Source of the DNA: GWE2-42-39 sp963662895
GTDB taxonomy: Bacteria > Bacteroidota > Bacteroidia > Bacteroidales > Prolixibacteraceae
Reading direction: 5' to 3'
Length of the DNA stretch: 64,000 bases
NCBI GenBank assembly: GCA_963662895.1
Contig: OY759982.1
Coordinates: 3,286,001 to 3,350,000, forward strand
The stretch's first letter is position 1. Each line of letters starts with the position of its first letter. The notes beneath the pieces are model-generated. The model did no database searches. It saw nothing but the letters and a program-made list of their open reading frames with translations, and was not told where the DNA came from. Below, one piece after another: positions 35,344-44,500 of this stretch. Made by a program: the position numbers and the translations under genes.

Positions 35344-36678
35344 TCATAGATGATGAAGAGAAATAGAAATCCGGAAAATATTCCTGGTATTCCGGTCAAT
35401 TTTAAACCGGTCGTCCATGCGTTTACCAACCACCCAGACTACCTTGTTACCACTGGCCAGTATCCAGGCATTTTCCTTTTCAGGAATAGAATATTTTTCA
35501 TCAACAAAAAAATCGCTGAGCTTTTTGAACCCGGTCATTCCCAAGGGCTGAAAATACTCCCCTTCCTTCCACTTCCGAAGAAGCAGGGGAAATTCAAGTT
35601 TATCAAAATCAAAATCGGCAACCATTGAATTTTGGGAAAACTGAAACGATACAGACTTGAAAAAACGTTCAAACTTCATGCTGAAAGGTTTATCCATTTC
35701 ATTGCAATCGGCTTCAATATAAAATAAATCAGGATGTTCAGGTTCAATTTCTGAAACAATAAGTTCAGCCCGGTCTTTTACAACACGATGTGTTGATGAA
35801 TAAAATTTTTTCCCTGATCCACCATCCAGCGAGGCGATCATATCATCGACCTGCTCAATTGAAAAATTTTTAAATTTCAATAACTCGAACAGTACTGTCC
35901 GTATCGACGGATATTTTTTCAATTCTTCAATCCTGATCGTTTCCCCCCAATCATGCACCTGCATCGCAGCGGCTTTTATTTCATCTATCTTTTTCTGAAA
36001 TAATAGTTCAGTCTGAAACAAATTTTCGGCTGTTTTTATCACATTCTTCCTGAATGAAGGATGAAACTCGTCAAGTAAAGGAACGATTTTATGTCTTATA
36101 AAATTACGTTGAATGCTGACATCGCTATTCGATGAATCTTCGCGACTGGGTATCTGGTTCAGGGCCGCATAATTGCGTATGGAAAGACGGTCGGCAAACA
36201 ACACTGGCCGGATGATCCTGCCTGATTTAGCTTTAATGCCTGAAAGCCCCCGGATACCGGTTCCCCGGCTCAGGTTGATAAAAAAAGTCTCTATCACATC
36301 ATCCTGATGATGAGCTGTTGCCAGACAATCGAACCGTTCGTTATCAAGCAATTTAGCAAACCAGTTATAACGCAGATCACGAGCTGCCATTTCAATGGAA
36401 ATTCCCTCCTGCCTCGCATATTCAATTGTCTCGAACCGGTTTATAAAAAGCCGGATATTATGTTCCTCGCAATAATCCCTGACAAACTGCTCGTCACCAT
36501 CCGAATCGGGTCCCCGTAGCTGAAAGTTGCAGTGGGCAACAGAAAAATTGTATCCCGTTTTCTGAAAAAGATGCAACATAACCATTGAGTCAATCCCTCC
36601 ACTTACTGCCAGCAAAATTTTTTCGGAAGGCCCGAACAATTTTTCTTTAGAAATATATGAAAGGAAAGATTCCAGCAT
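35344..36678 (-). CDS. tilS: tRNA(Ile)-lysidine synthetase
   Basis: 444 residues. The N-terminal PP-loop ATPase has SGGIDSM (residues ~26-32) and TAHHQDDVIETF; the C-terminal half has the domain found in longer TilS proteins (KWKEGEYFQPLGMTGFKKLSDFF). TilS converts C34 of tRNA-Ile2 to lysidine so that it reads AUA; it is essential in most bacteria. Convergent with the ABC-F gene (18 bp apart; a weak hairpin with ATGAC/GTCAT sits between). Confidence 0.93.
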   Translation of the reverse strand: MLESFLSYISKEKLFGPSEKILLAVSGGIDSMVMLHLFQKTGYNFSVAHCNFQLRGPDSDGDEQFVRDYCEEHNIRLFINRFETIEYARQEGISIEMAARDLRYNWFAKLLDNERFDCLATAHHQDDVIETFFINLSRGTGIRGLSGIKAKSGRIIRPVLFADRLSIRNYAALNQIPSREDSSNSDVSIQRNFIRHKIVPLLDEFHPSFRKNVIKTAENLFQTELLFQKKIDEIKAAAMQVHDWGETIRIEELKKYPSIRTVLFELLKFKNFSIEQVDDMIASLDGGSGKKFYSSTHRVVKDRAELIVSEIEPEHPDLFYIEADCNEMDKPFSMKFERFFKSVSFQFSQNSMVADFDFDKLEFPLLLRKWKEGEYFQPLGMTGFKKLSDFFVDEKYSIPEKENAWILASGNKVVWVVGKRMDDRFKIDRNTRNIFRISISLHHL

Positions 36679-36752
36679 GATTCACGATACTTGATGTTAG
36701 ATACCCGAAGCCCGATAAATTTTATTTACCACACAATGACTGAACCGTAAAT

Positions 36753-37991
36753 TTAAATAATATCTCCCCTTTCTGCAACCAGTTCACAAATGCGGATGAT
36801 TACCTCTGCTGCTTTCTTCATCGATTGTACCGGCAGGTATTCAAAAGGCCCGTGAGCATTATGTCCGCCTGTAAAAATATTAGGACAAGGCAACCCCATG
36901 TATGACAACCGGGCTCCGTCAGTTCCTCCCCTGATCGCTTTTATTTTCGGTTCTATCCCTGTTTGGCGGATTGCTTTCCCTGCAATATCAACCACATGTT
37001 TAACTGGTTCAATCTTCTGTCTCATATTGTAATACTGATCCTCAATCTGAAGTTGAACCACATCCTCTCCGTATTTCAGGTTAACCAGAGCACAACATTC
37101 TTTTAAAAACTTTTTTCGTGTTTCAAATTTCTTGCTGTCATGGTCACGAATGATCATCTCCATCCTGGCCTCGCTGACATTGCCTTCGAAAGACGTAACA
37201 TGAAAAAATCCCTCATATCCCTCAGTATGTTCGGGCCTCTGTCCTGAAGGCAACATGTTAAGAATATGGTTGGCAACCAGCACTGCATTAATCATTTTAT
37301 TTTTAGCATACCCCGGATGGACACTTCGTCCATACACTGCGATCCTTGCTCCTGCTGCATTAAAATTCTCATATTCCAGTTCGCCCAGTTCTCCTCCATC
37401 CACCGTATAGGCAAAATCAGCACCAAAGCTTCTCACATCGAAGCGATCGGCCCCCTTCCCTATTTCTTCATCCGGGGTGAAACAAATACGTATTTTCCCG
37501 TGTTTTATTTCCGGTTTTATCAACAGGTATTCCATTGCCGAAATAATTTCCGCAATCCCGGCTTTGTCGTCGGCTCCCAGCAAAGTTTTGCCGTCTGTAA
37601 CAATAATATCCTGCCCGATATACTGCAACAATTCAGGAAACTTCTCCGGGCTCAATTTTAATTTTCCGTCATTGCTTAACCGGATATCACCCCCCTGGTA
37701 ATCCTTAACAATCCGGGGACAAACATTTTCTCCCGGATAATCAGGACTGGTATCCATGTGAGCGATAAAACCGACCACCGGTACTTCATTCCCCGTATTC
37801 GGGGGCAAGGTAGCTGTCACGTATCCGTTTTCATCGGTTTTTACATCCGACAGTCCAATCTCTTTTAATTCTTTTTCCAACTGCCTGGCAAAATCAAGTT
37901 GCCTGCCGGTACTCGGGAACATTTCACTTTTAGGGTCTGATGTGCTGCAAATTTCAGTGTAGCGTATAAATCGTTCTGTAATTTTTTTCAT
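36753..37991 (-). CDS. pepT: Peptidase T (aminotripeptidase)
   Basis: 412 residues from ATG 37991 (MKKITERFIRYT), the usual PepT length; ATG 37997 adds two residues. The frame is open further upstream to 38174 but that part overlaps the end of proS and has no family likeness. M20 metallopeptidase motifs: FIAHMDTSPDYPG (zinc His and catalytic Asp), LLGADDKAGIAEI (bridging Asp), CFTPDEEIGKGAD (catalytic Glu and zinc Glu), and FTGGHNAHGPFE. Cleaves N-terminal residues from tripeptides in the cytoplasm. Starts 19 bp after proS. Confidence 0.92.
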   Translation of the reverse strand: MKKITERFIRYTEICSTSDPKSEMFPSTGRQLDFARQLEKELKEIGLSDVKTDENGYVTATLPPNTGNEVPVVGFIAHMDTSPDYPGENVCPRIVKDYQGGDIRLSNDGKLKLSPEKFPELLQYIGQDIIVTDGKTLLGADDKAGIAEIISAMEYLLIKPEIKHGKIRICFTPDEEIGKGADRFDVRSFGADFAYTVDGGELGELEYENFNAAGARIAVYGRSVHPGYAKNKMINAVLVANHILNMLPSGQRPEHTEGYEGFFHVTSFEGNVSEARMEMIIRDHDSKKFETRKKFLKECCALVNLKYGEDVVQLQIEDQYYNMRQKIEPVKHVVDIAGKAIRQTGIEPKIKAIRGGTDGARLSYMGLPCPNIFTGGHNAHGPFEYLPVQSMKKAAEVIIRICELVAERGDII

Positions 37992-38010
37992 CTTCATACA
38001 CCAAAAGTAT

Positions 38011-39483
38011 TCAATATGCAATAGCAAACAGTACCCGGCCTTTTGAAGGCTTTCCCGAATAAATACAGGTACCTTCTTCTTCTCTTTCAAACGGGATACA
38101 ACGAATTGTTGCCTTCGTCTCTTCTTTGATTTTCTGTTCGGTCTCCGAGGTGCCGTCCCAATGAGCCAAAACAAATCCGCCTTTGTTGTTCAGCACTTCT
38201 TTAAACTCCTCATAGGTATTAACTTTAGTAGTCTTCTCTGTTCTGAAATCCAGTGCTTTTTTATAAATATTATTCTGAATATCATCTAACAATTTTTCAA
38301 CGTATTCGTCAATGGTAGCAACCGGGACAACATCTTTGGTCAGCGTATCCCGGCGGGCAACTTCCACGGTTCCGTTTTCCAGATCGCGCGGCCCCATTGC
38401 CAAACGGACAGGTACTCCTTTCAGTTCGTATTCAGCAAACTTCCATCCCGGTTTCTTATTATCGAGATAATCGTATTTTACCGAGATACCACGGACTTTC
38501 AGTTTGTCAATTATCTCATTTACCTTTTCTGAAATAGCACTCAATTGTTCTTCATTTTTATAAATAGGGACAATAACTACCTGAAAAGGCGCAAGTTTTG
38601 GCGGAAGAACCAGTCCGTTGTCATCTGAATGAGCCATAATTAATGCACCCATCAGACGAGTTGAAACCCCCCACGAAGTAGCCCAAACATACTCATCCCG
38701 GCCTTCCTTGTTGGCAAAAGTAACATCGAAAGCACGTGCAAAATTCTGCCCCAAAAAATGAGAGGTGCCAGCCTGCAAAGCTTTTCCGTCCTGCATCAAT
38801 GCCTCGATGCAATATGTTTCCATGGCACCTGCAAAACGTTCGTTTTCGGTTTTCGCACCTTTTATCACAGGAATCGCCAGGTATTCTTCTGCAAAAGTTG
38901 CATATACATTGATCATCTGCATTGTTTCATCCAGGGCTTCCTGTCGTGTTGCATGTGCAGTATGGCCTTCCTGCCAAAGGAACTCTGCTGTACGTAAAAA
39001 CAAACGCGTACGCATTTCCCAGCGAACCACATTTGCCCACTGGTTGCACAAAACAGGCAAATCGCGATATGATTGTATCCAGTTTTTGTAGGTATTCCAT
39101 ATAATGGTTTCCGAAGTCGGGCGAACGATCAGTTCTTCTTCCAGTTTAGCTTCCGGATCAACAATAACCCCACCCCCATCAGGATTATTTTTTAAGCGAT
39201 AATGGGTAACAACGGCACACTCTTTGGCAAATCCTTTTACATGATTGGCTTCTTTACTGAAAAATGATTTCGGAATAAATAATGGGAAATAGGCATTTAC
39301 ATGTCCGGTATCTTTAAACATTTTATCGAGCACCGCCTGCATTTTCTCCCAAATTGCATAGCCATATGGTTTTATAACCATACAGCCCCGAACCGATGAA
39401 TTTTCAGCCAAATCGGCCTTTACAACAAGATCGTTGTACCACTGCGAATAATTTTCACTCCGTGAAGTCAGTTCTTTTGCCAT
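38011..39483 (-). CDS. proS: Prolyl-tRNA synthetase, archaeal/eukaryal-like type
   Basis: 490 residues. Class II synthetase with motif 2 (RWEMRTRLFLRTAEFLWQEG) and no ~180-residue editing insert, so it is the short ProRS type with a C-terminal extension, as usual in Bacteroidota. C-terminal IPFEREEEGTCIYSGKPS resembles the zinc-domain region of this type. Charges tRNA-Pro. Its gene is followed 20 bp later by pepT. Confidence 0.95.
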   Translation of the reverse strand: MAKELTSRSENYSQWYNDLVVKADLAENSSVRGCMVIKPYGYAIWEKMQAVLDKMFKDTGHVNAYFPLFIPKSFFSKEANHVKGFAKECAVVTHYRLKNNPDGGGVIVDPEAKLEEELIVRPTSETIIWNTYKNWIQSYRDLPVLCNQWANVVRWEMRTRLFLRTAEFLWQEGHTAHATRQEALDETMQMINVYATFAEEYLAIPVIKGAKTENERFAGAMETYCIEALMQDGKALQAGTSHFLGQNFARAFDVTFANKEGRDEYVWATSWGVSTRLMGALIMAHSDDNGLVLPPKLAPFQVVIVPIYKNEEQLSAISEKVNEIIDKLKVRGISVKYDYLDNKKPGWKFAEYELKGVPVRLAMGPRDLENGTVEVARRDTLTKDVVPVATIDEYVEKLLDDIQNNIYKKALDFRTEKTTKVNTYEEFKEVLNNKGGFVLAHWDGTSETEQKIKEETKATIRCIPFEREEEGTCIYSGKPSKGRVLFAIAY

Positions 39484-39572
39484 CTTTAGTTTTTTGGTAT
39501 GGTATTTGTTTTTTTTGATTAGTTTTGAAGTTACAAAGAAAGCAAATATTTTAATTAGTAGGAGGAAGAATT

Positions 39573-40970
39573 ATGAAATCAAAAGTTACACTCATGCTGG
39601 CTTCGCTGTTGATACTCGGAGCGTGCAGTACCGGGACTTACGTAACCGGGTACCAAGATGATATTTACTTTACTCCTGGTGACGTAACATTGCCTCCTGT
39701 CAGTTCTGTGCAGGCTCAAGCATATCAGCCACAACCAAAAACGACACAAGCGACTAATGAACCGATTGTCATTAGTCATAATCAAACAGCGGATGATGGA
39801 ACCCGAATTCAGGAGAATTATATTTTTACGGATGATAGTCAGAGAGATTATTTAAGAGCAGATATGGATGCTTACAATCTGGTTGATACTGACACAACTC
39901 TTCTTGACAATGATTATAGTGATCAGTATATCATCAATAATTATTATGAAATGAACGACCTGGATTATGCTTACCGCATCAATCGCTTTCATCGTCCGTT
40001 CTCTTACTCATTATATTGGGATAACTGGTATTGGAACGACTGGTACTGGAATGACTGGTATTATCCCTATCACAGCGGTTGGAGTTTAGGCTTTGGCATT
40101 GGCCCGTTTTACTCCTCATGGAGCTGGAGGTCTCCTTATTACTATTCATGGCACTCTCCTTATTACTATGACAGGGGATGGCCTTATTATTACGGAGGAG
40201 GATGGCCTTACTATGGAGGAAATGTACACTACTATCATGATAACAACAGATATTATTACGGAAAAAGAAGCAATAATTACCCGACAGTTTCAGGTAGAAG
40301 ATCCGGTAGCTACTCTTCTAATGTTTCACGAACAGGAAACACTGTAAGCAAAAGTATGACAGGGAGACGTAGCAGCTCTTCAACAATACAAAGAACGACA
40401 CCAAACAGGACTATATCTACAACGGGACGAAGAGGAAGTAACAGTCCAACCTTAACTGAAAGACGGAGAGCAACAGCCGGCACAAACAGGGGAAGCGCTG
40501 TAAGAAGTAGTTCAACTGTTAGAAACAATGCCCCCCGGACAACAAGTAGAACTTATCAGGTGAACACCAACAGCAGAACACAACGAACATACGTCCCCAG
40601 TTACAATAAGCCCAGAACAGTAACACGATCTACCTATAATAGTAATAACAGCAATAGGTATAACAAAAATAATTATTCGAGTCCAACTGTAACGAACAGG
40701 TCAAAATCAAGAAGTACATCCGGAGCAACAAAAAGCTACCGATCATCAAGTTCATCATACAACAAAGGGTCCAGCAAAAATTCTACTCATTATAACAGAT
40801 CAAATTCATCGTATAGCCGTCCAAGTAGCAGTTCTTCCACCAGATCATCTTATCGTTCAGGAAGTTCACGCAGCAGTTATACACCAAGAAGTTCAGGCAG
40901 CTATAGTAGCGGCTCATCCAGGGGAAGTAGTTCAGGAAGCAGCTCTTCGGGAGGAGGCAGAAGACGCTAG
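39573..40970 (+). CDS. Low-complexity Tyr/Trp- and Ser/Arg-rich lipoprotein
   Basis: 465 residues. Lipobox LILGAC (Cys at about residue 18), then an ordered-looking N-terminal part (to ~150) followed by an aromatic run (YWNDWYWNDWYYPYH, SPYYYSWHSPYYYDRG; ~150-235) and a basic Ser/Arg/Thr-rich tail to the end (~235-465: SSSYNKGSSK, RSSYRSGSSR). Such tails are probably disordered and may bind polymers or the cell surface. It has an unusually strong Shine-Dalgarno, AGGAGGAAGAATT before the ATG, in contrast to its neighbours. Function unknown. Confidence 0.8.
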   Translation: MKSKVTLMLASLLILGACSTGTYVTGYQDDIYFTPGDVTLPPVSSVQAQAYQPQPKTTQATNEPIVISHNQTADDGTRIQENYIFTDDSQRDYLRADMDAYNLVDTDTTLLDNDYSDQYIINNYYEMNDLDYAYRINRFHRPFSYSLYWDNWYWNDWYWNDWYYPYHSGWSLGFGIGPFYSSWSWRSPYYYSWHSPYYYDRGWPYYYGGGWPYYGGNVHYYHDNNRYYYGKRSNNYPTVSGRRSGSYSSNVSRTGNTVSKSMTGRRSSSSTIQRTTPNRTISTTGRRGSNSPTLTERRRATAGTNRGSAVRSSSTVRNNAPRTTSRTYQVNTNSRTQRTYVPSYNKPRTVTRSTYNSNNSNRYNKNNYSSPTVTNRSKSRSTSGATKSYRSSSSSYNKGSSKNSTHYNRSNSSYSRPSSSSSTRSSYRSGSSRSSYTPRSSGSYSSGSSRGSSSGSSSSGGGRRR

Positions 40971-41025
40971 TTAACGAAATAGAAAATGAATGAACATTTT
41001 TAAGGAACAAATAATTAATTCAGCC

Positions 41026-42528
41026 ATGAAAAAAATAATTTATACTGTCTCAGCATTACTTTTAGGCACCGGAGTATTTGCTCAAAATCTAGTTGATGCT
41101 TTAAGATATTCTGACTATAAAATTACAGGAACGGCCAGATCTGCGGCAATGGGAAATGCTTTTGGTGCTTTAGGTGGTGATTTTACATCATTAAGTATTA
41201 ATCCCGCCGGATTAGGTGTTTACCGTTCTGATGAATTTGTTTTCACATTAGATCCATCAAGGGCAAATGTTGATGCAAGCTATCTGGGACATACTGCATC
41301 AGAATCTAAATACAGACTTTCGCTTGATAACCTGGGATATGTCGGAACAATAAGACCCGCAAACACAGGACAATCGAGTTTAGTTAGCCTCAATTTTGGT
41401 ATTGGTTATAATCGCTTAAATAATTATAAACAAGACATGCTCATTGAAGGTTATAATTCTCAAGAATCAATGATTGATACAATCATAGCAAAAACAAACG
41501 GAATAAATTATAATGATCTTTTTTATGAAAATAATCCTTATGAGAACGTTGACTGGGATTCAGAAATGGCATGGCAAACCTATTTAATAGAACCCGATGG
41601 AGAATCAAAAAATCAATATGTCGCTCGCGGATTATATGAAGGTGAAAAAGTAGATCAACGAAAAACCGTCTCAAAAGAAGGATATATTAATGAATATCTT
41701 TTCAGCTTTGCGGCTAATTTTAACCATAAATTTTACCTGGGAGCCACCATCGGAATTCATGACCTGAATTATGAAGAATCATCCATTCATACTGAATATA
41801 ACTTATCTGATCTTTCCCAAAAAACTGTTTATCTGGATAATTTTTCATACTATCAAAATTTAAAAACAACAGGAACCGGATACAACTTTAAAATTGGGGC
41901 AATTTTCAAACCCATCAATGAAATTCGCCTGGGAATTGCTTTCCACTCTCCTACTTTTTATGACCTAAATGATCGATATGACTACTCAATTGTAAGCCAA
42001 ACAGACCAAGGACTAAGTCAGGAAAACTCTCCACACGGAGAATATGACTATCATTTGGAAACACCTTTTCGTACTATTTTCAGTGCCGCTTATGTCATTG
42101 CAAAAAAAGGCTTAATATCCATTGATTATGAATTAGTTGATTACTCAACAGCCAAACTAAAAAATGGTGCAGGAAACTATCATTTTACTGATGAAAACAA
42201 TGATATAAAAGAAGCATACAAATCGGTTGGCAACTTACATATTGGAGGAGAATATAGAATTACCAACGCATTTAGTTTAAGAGCTGGTTACGAAAACTAT
42301 CCTAGTGCCTATGAATCTTATGCCTTTGGCGCTGATCAAAAGAATAAGAATGCTGATTATTCAGCAGTATCTGCAGGGTTTGGATACAATCAGGGAAATT
42401 TCTTCGCTGATATGGCTTACAAACATCAAATGATGAAAGAATATGGAACTCTTTATGCTGGTTCTGATTTTGCAAAATATAAAATTAAAAACGATAACGT
42501 TATTTTTACTTTAGGGTTTAAATTCTGA
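41026..42528 (+). CDS. OmpP1/FadL-type outer-membrane transporter
   Basis: 500 residues from ATG 41026 (MKKIIYTVSALLLGTGVFAQ signal; an ATG at 40990 would bury it). The conserved N-terminal stretch SDYKITGTARSAAMGNAFGA...GGDFTSLSINPAGLGVYRS is the hallmark of OmpP1/FadL barrels; ends in FTLGFKF, an outer-membrane C-terminus. Imports hydrophobic compounds across the outer membrane in known relatives. Followed by a strong terminator. Confidence 0.85.
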   Translation: MKKIIYTVSALLLGTGVFAQNLVDALRYSDYKITGTARSAAMGNAFGALGGDFTSLSINPAGLGVYRSDEFVFTLDPSRANVDASYLGHTASESKYRLSLDNLGYVGTIRPANTGQSSLVSLNFGIGYNRLNNYKQDMLIEGYNSQESMIDTIIAKTNGINYNDLFYENNPYENVDWDSEMAWQTYLIEPDGESKNQYVARGLYEGEKVDQRKTVSKEGYINEYLFSFAANFNHKFYLGATIGIHDLNYEESSIHTEYNLSDLSQKTVYLDNFSYYQNLKTTGTGYNFKIGAIFKPINEIRLGIAFHSPTFYDLNDRYDYSIVSQTDQGLSQENSPHGEYDYHLETPFRTIFSAAYVIAKKGLISIDYELVDYSTAKLKNGAGNYHFTDENNDIKEAYKSVGNLHIGGEYRITNAFSLRAGYENYPSAYESYAFGADQKNKNADYSAVSAGFGYNQGNFFADMAYKHQMMKEYGTLYAGSDFAKYKIKNDNVIFTLGFKF

Positions 42529-42591
42529 ACATATCCCGCAAATAAAAGTCTATTCATAACATAGAAAACAAAAAAATTAATGAACCAATCT

Positions 42592-42639
42592 AAGTCCCCT
42601 CAAAGACATAAGAATCAAATGAGGGGACTTCGTTTTTTT
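42592..42639 (+). terminator. Strong intrinsic terminator
   Basis: AAGTCCCCTCA (42592-42602) pairs perfectly with TGAGGGGACTT (42620-42630), then T7 at 42633-42639. It closes the OmpP1-like gene. Confidence 0.92.
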
Positions 42640-42766
42640 GAATACCCGCCAAATCATAGATAACTATATAATTTTATTTAAAAGGATTTTTTCCATTTGA
42701 ATAAATATGTATTTTTATTGCTGAAGAAATAATTAAGTACTAATCCACAGAATAAAAAGTAAAAAA

Positions 42767-43678
42767 ATGAAAATGAATCAAAGTCGCAGGGATTTTTTCA
42801 AAGCATCGACAGCAGGAACACTGGGCCTGATGCTTTTAGGGCCGGCAGCATGTACTTCTGTTGCCGACCAAAGAAAAAAATTTGATATTGGCCTTCAGCT
42901 TTATACTATTCGTGATGCTATGGCTGCCGATGTGCCCGGTTCGCTGAAAAAAATATCAGATATGGGATACAAAAATGTTGAACTGGCCAATTATGCCAAC
43001 GGGAAATTTTACGGATATGCCCCAAAAGAATTCAAAAAAATGGTGGACGGCCTGGGCATGGAAATTATTAGCAGTCATACGCAGGTTGAAGCCGCCGGCA
43101 TTACCATGGAGAATGCGAAGAAGATGGCTGATGACCATGCCGAGCTTGGCGTAAAATATTGCATTCAGCCCTGGATTCAGGAAGAAGACCGCAATATTGA
43201 AACCTTTAAAAAAATGATTGCAGACTGGAACGAAGTAGGACGAATTATGAAAGAAGCAGGCATTCAGTTTGGATACCACAACCACAATTTCGAATTTAAA
43301 AATATGGATGGTATCGTGCCTTATTATGATATTTTTATGCCGGAAATGGATGCTGATCTGATCACCATGGAGATTGACCTTTTCTGGGTTACCAAAGCAG
43401 GACAGGATCCTGTTGAAATGTTTAATAAATACCCGGGACGCTTCCAGCTTTTCCATATGAAAGACATGTATACCAAACAAGCCCCTTTCTTCGATGTGAT
43501 TAAAGATGACATTTCGCCTGTTGGTGCCGGAGTGATCGATTTTAAAAAAATTCTGGCTGCAAAAGAAATTGCCGGGATGAAATATATGTTTGTTGAAGAC
43601 GACAACCAGGGTAACGGAAAACCTTTTGAAGCACTGGAAACAAGTATCAATAATCTAACCACAAAAATTTTAGTATAA
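42767..43678 (+). CDS. Sugar phosphate isomerase/epimerase-like TIM-barrel protein, exported
   Basis: 303 residues. N-terminus MKMNQSRRDFFKAST with a twin-arginine motif SRRDFF and hydrophobic stretch, then a Cys in GPAACTS: a Tat signal with possible lipid attachment. The remainder is the xylose-isomerase-like barrel: IGLQLYTIRDAM, VELANYANGKF, GYHNHNFEF, EIDLFWVTKAG, FHMKDMY, VEDDNQGNG; conserved His/Glu/Asp of the metal site are present. Common in Bacteroidota near sugar degradation genes; substrate unknown. Confidence 0.87.
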   Translation: MKMNQSRRDFFKASTAGTLGLMLLGPAACTSVADQRKKFDIGLQLYTIRDAMAADVPGSLKKISDMGYKNVELANYANGKFYGYAPKEFKKMVDGLGMEIISSHTQVEAAGITMENAKKMADDHAELGVKYCIQPWIQEEDRNIETFKKMIADWNEVGRIMKEAGIQFGYHNHNFEFKNMDGIVPYYDIFMPEMDADLITMEIDLFWVTKAGQDPVEMFNKYPGRFQLFHMKDMYTKQAPFFDVIKDDISPVGAGVIDFKKILAAKEIAGMKYMFVEDDNQGNGKPFEALETSINNLTTKILV

Positions 43679-43690
43679 TAATACTTCAAA

Positions 43691-43777
43691 GGGGGTACAA
43701 AAAGATTAGTATTAGTACCATCCGGAACAGATTCCAAAACAAGTTCGGGATAATTTACCAAGGATTTTTGTACCTCC
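43691..43777. repeat. 87-bp segment bounded by a 13-bp inverted repeat (MITE-like)
   Basis: Arm GGGGGTACAAAAA at 43691-43703 and arm TTTTTGTACCTCC at 43765-43777 match as inverted repeats with one mismatch (a possible G-U pair). It sits right after the epimerase stop and just before the next gene. It could be a small non-autonomous transposon or an RNA stem. Confidence 0.45.
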
Positions 43778-43803
43778 TTGTTTTCCATTTTACCCAAGAA
43801 TCA

Positions 43804-44289
43804 ATGTTTGACAAAGACGACGAGATACAAGATCACAAAAATCTTCCTATTTTTAATAAAGGCAAAGAAATTTTGGATGTGGTGATGATGATTGGCGATC
43901 TTATTCCCGATGACAACAAGCACCTGCAATATATAAAAGCTGAAATGATCAGCGATGCAGTACAACTGACAGTAAAAGTTACAGGTGCCGAAGAAGACGA
44001 ATTGTACGACCTGAAAATGGAAGCAGCTACTATCATCCGAAAGGCTGCACGTGATCTGATTGTGAAAAATCATTCACTGGAAATATTTGGGTTTGAAGAT
44101 GTGGAATATTTCTGGATTGTCCGCGATTTAATTGAAGAATACCGTCTGCTGTTTATCGACTGGGTCGCCGGTTTCGACAAATGGAATTATATAATAGACC
44201 GTTGGGGATTGTTCAACCCTCCGGGTGTCGATCCTTTTGACCATGATCCGGATGAAGATATCCCTTTAGATGGATTTGAAAGAGAGTAA
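43804..44289 (+). CDS. Conserved helical protein of unknown function
   Basis: 161 residues from ATG 43804. Helical throughout: ILDVVMMIGDLIPDDN, ISDAVQLTVKVTG, LYDLKMEAATIIRKAAR, YFWIVRDLIEEYRLLFIDWV, and an acidic end DPFDHDPDEDIPLDGFE. Cytoplasmic, no signal peptide. I take it as a conserved uncharacterised Bacteroidota protein; the frame is open 36 bp further upstream but that region is within the inverted repeat. Confidence 0.7.
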   Translation: MFDKDDEIQDHKNLPIFNKGKEILDVVMMIGDLIPDDNKHLQYIKAEMISDAVQLTVKVTGAEEDELYDLKMEAATIIRKAARDLIVKNHSLEIFGFEDVEYFWIVRDLIEEYRLLFIDWVAGFDKWNYIIDRWGLFNPPGVDPFDHDPDEDIPLDGFERE

Positions 44290-44500
44290 AAATAGAGAAA
44301 CTACAACGATTTTTCTGACGATAAGTTAACCTTATGTTCTTCCAACAAACTGATGGATTTTTTTTTTCATCCGCTCATATTCTTTAATTAACCGGATACC
44401 ACTATTGGTAAGAAATAAACTTTATATGGTATGTAAAATTTATATACCGATACGAATTCTATTATAATAAGCCGGGAAGAACAGGCTATCCTCATTTTTT

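Noticed and set aside
37992..38174. 61-residue N-terminal extension of peptidase T
   Set aside because: Overlaps the proS coding end, is very basic, and the standard PepT length is reached from ATG 37991.
44332..44421. Possible helix-turn-helix protein tail (minus strand, TNSGIRLIKEYERMKKK)
   Set aside because: Only 29 codons between two stops; resembles the end of a winged-helix domain but is too short to assign.
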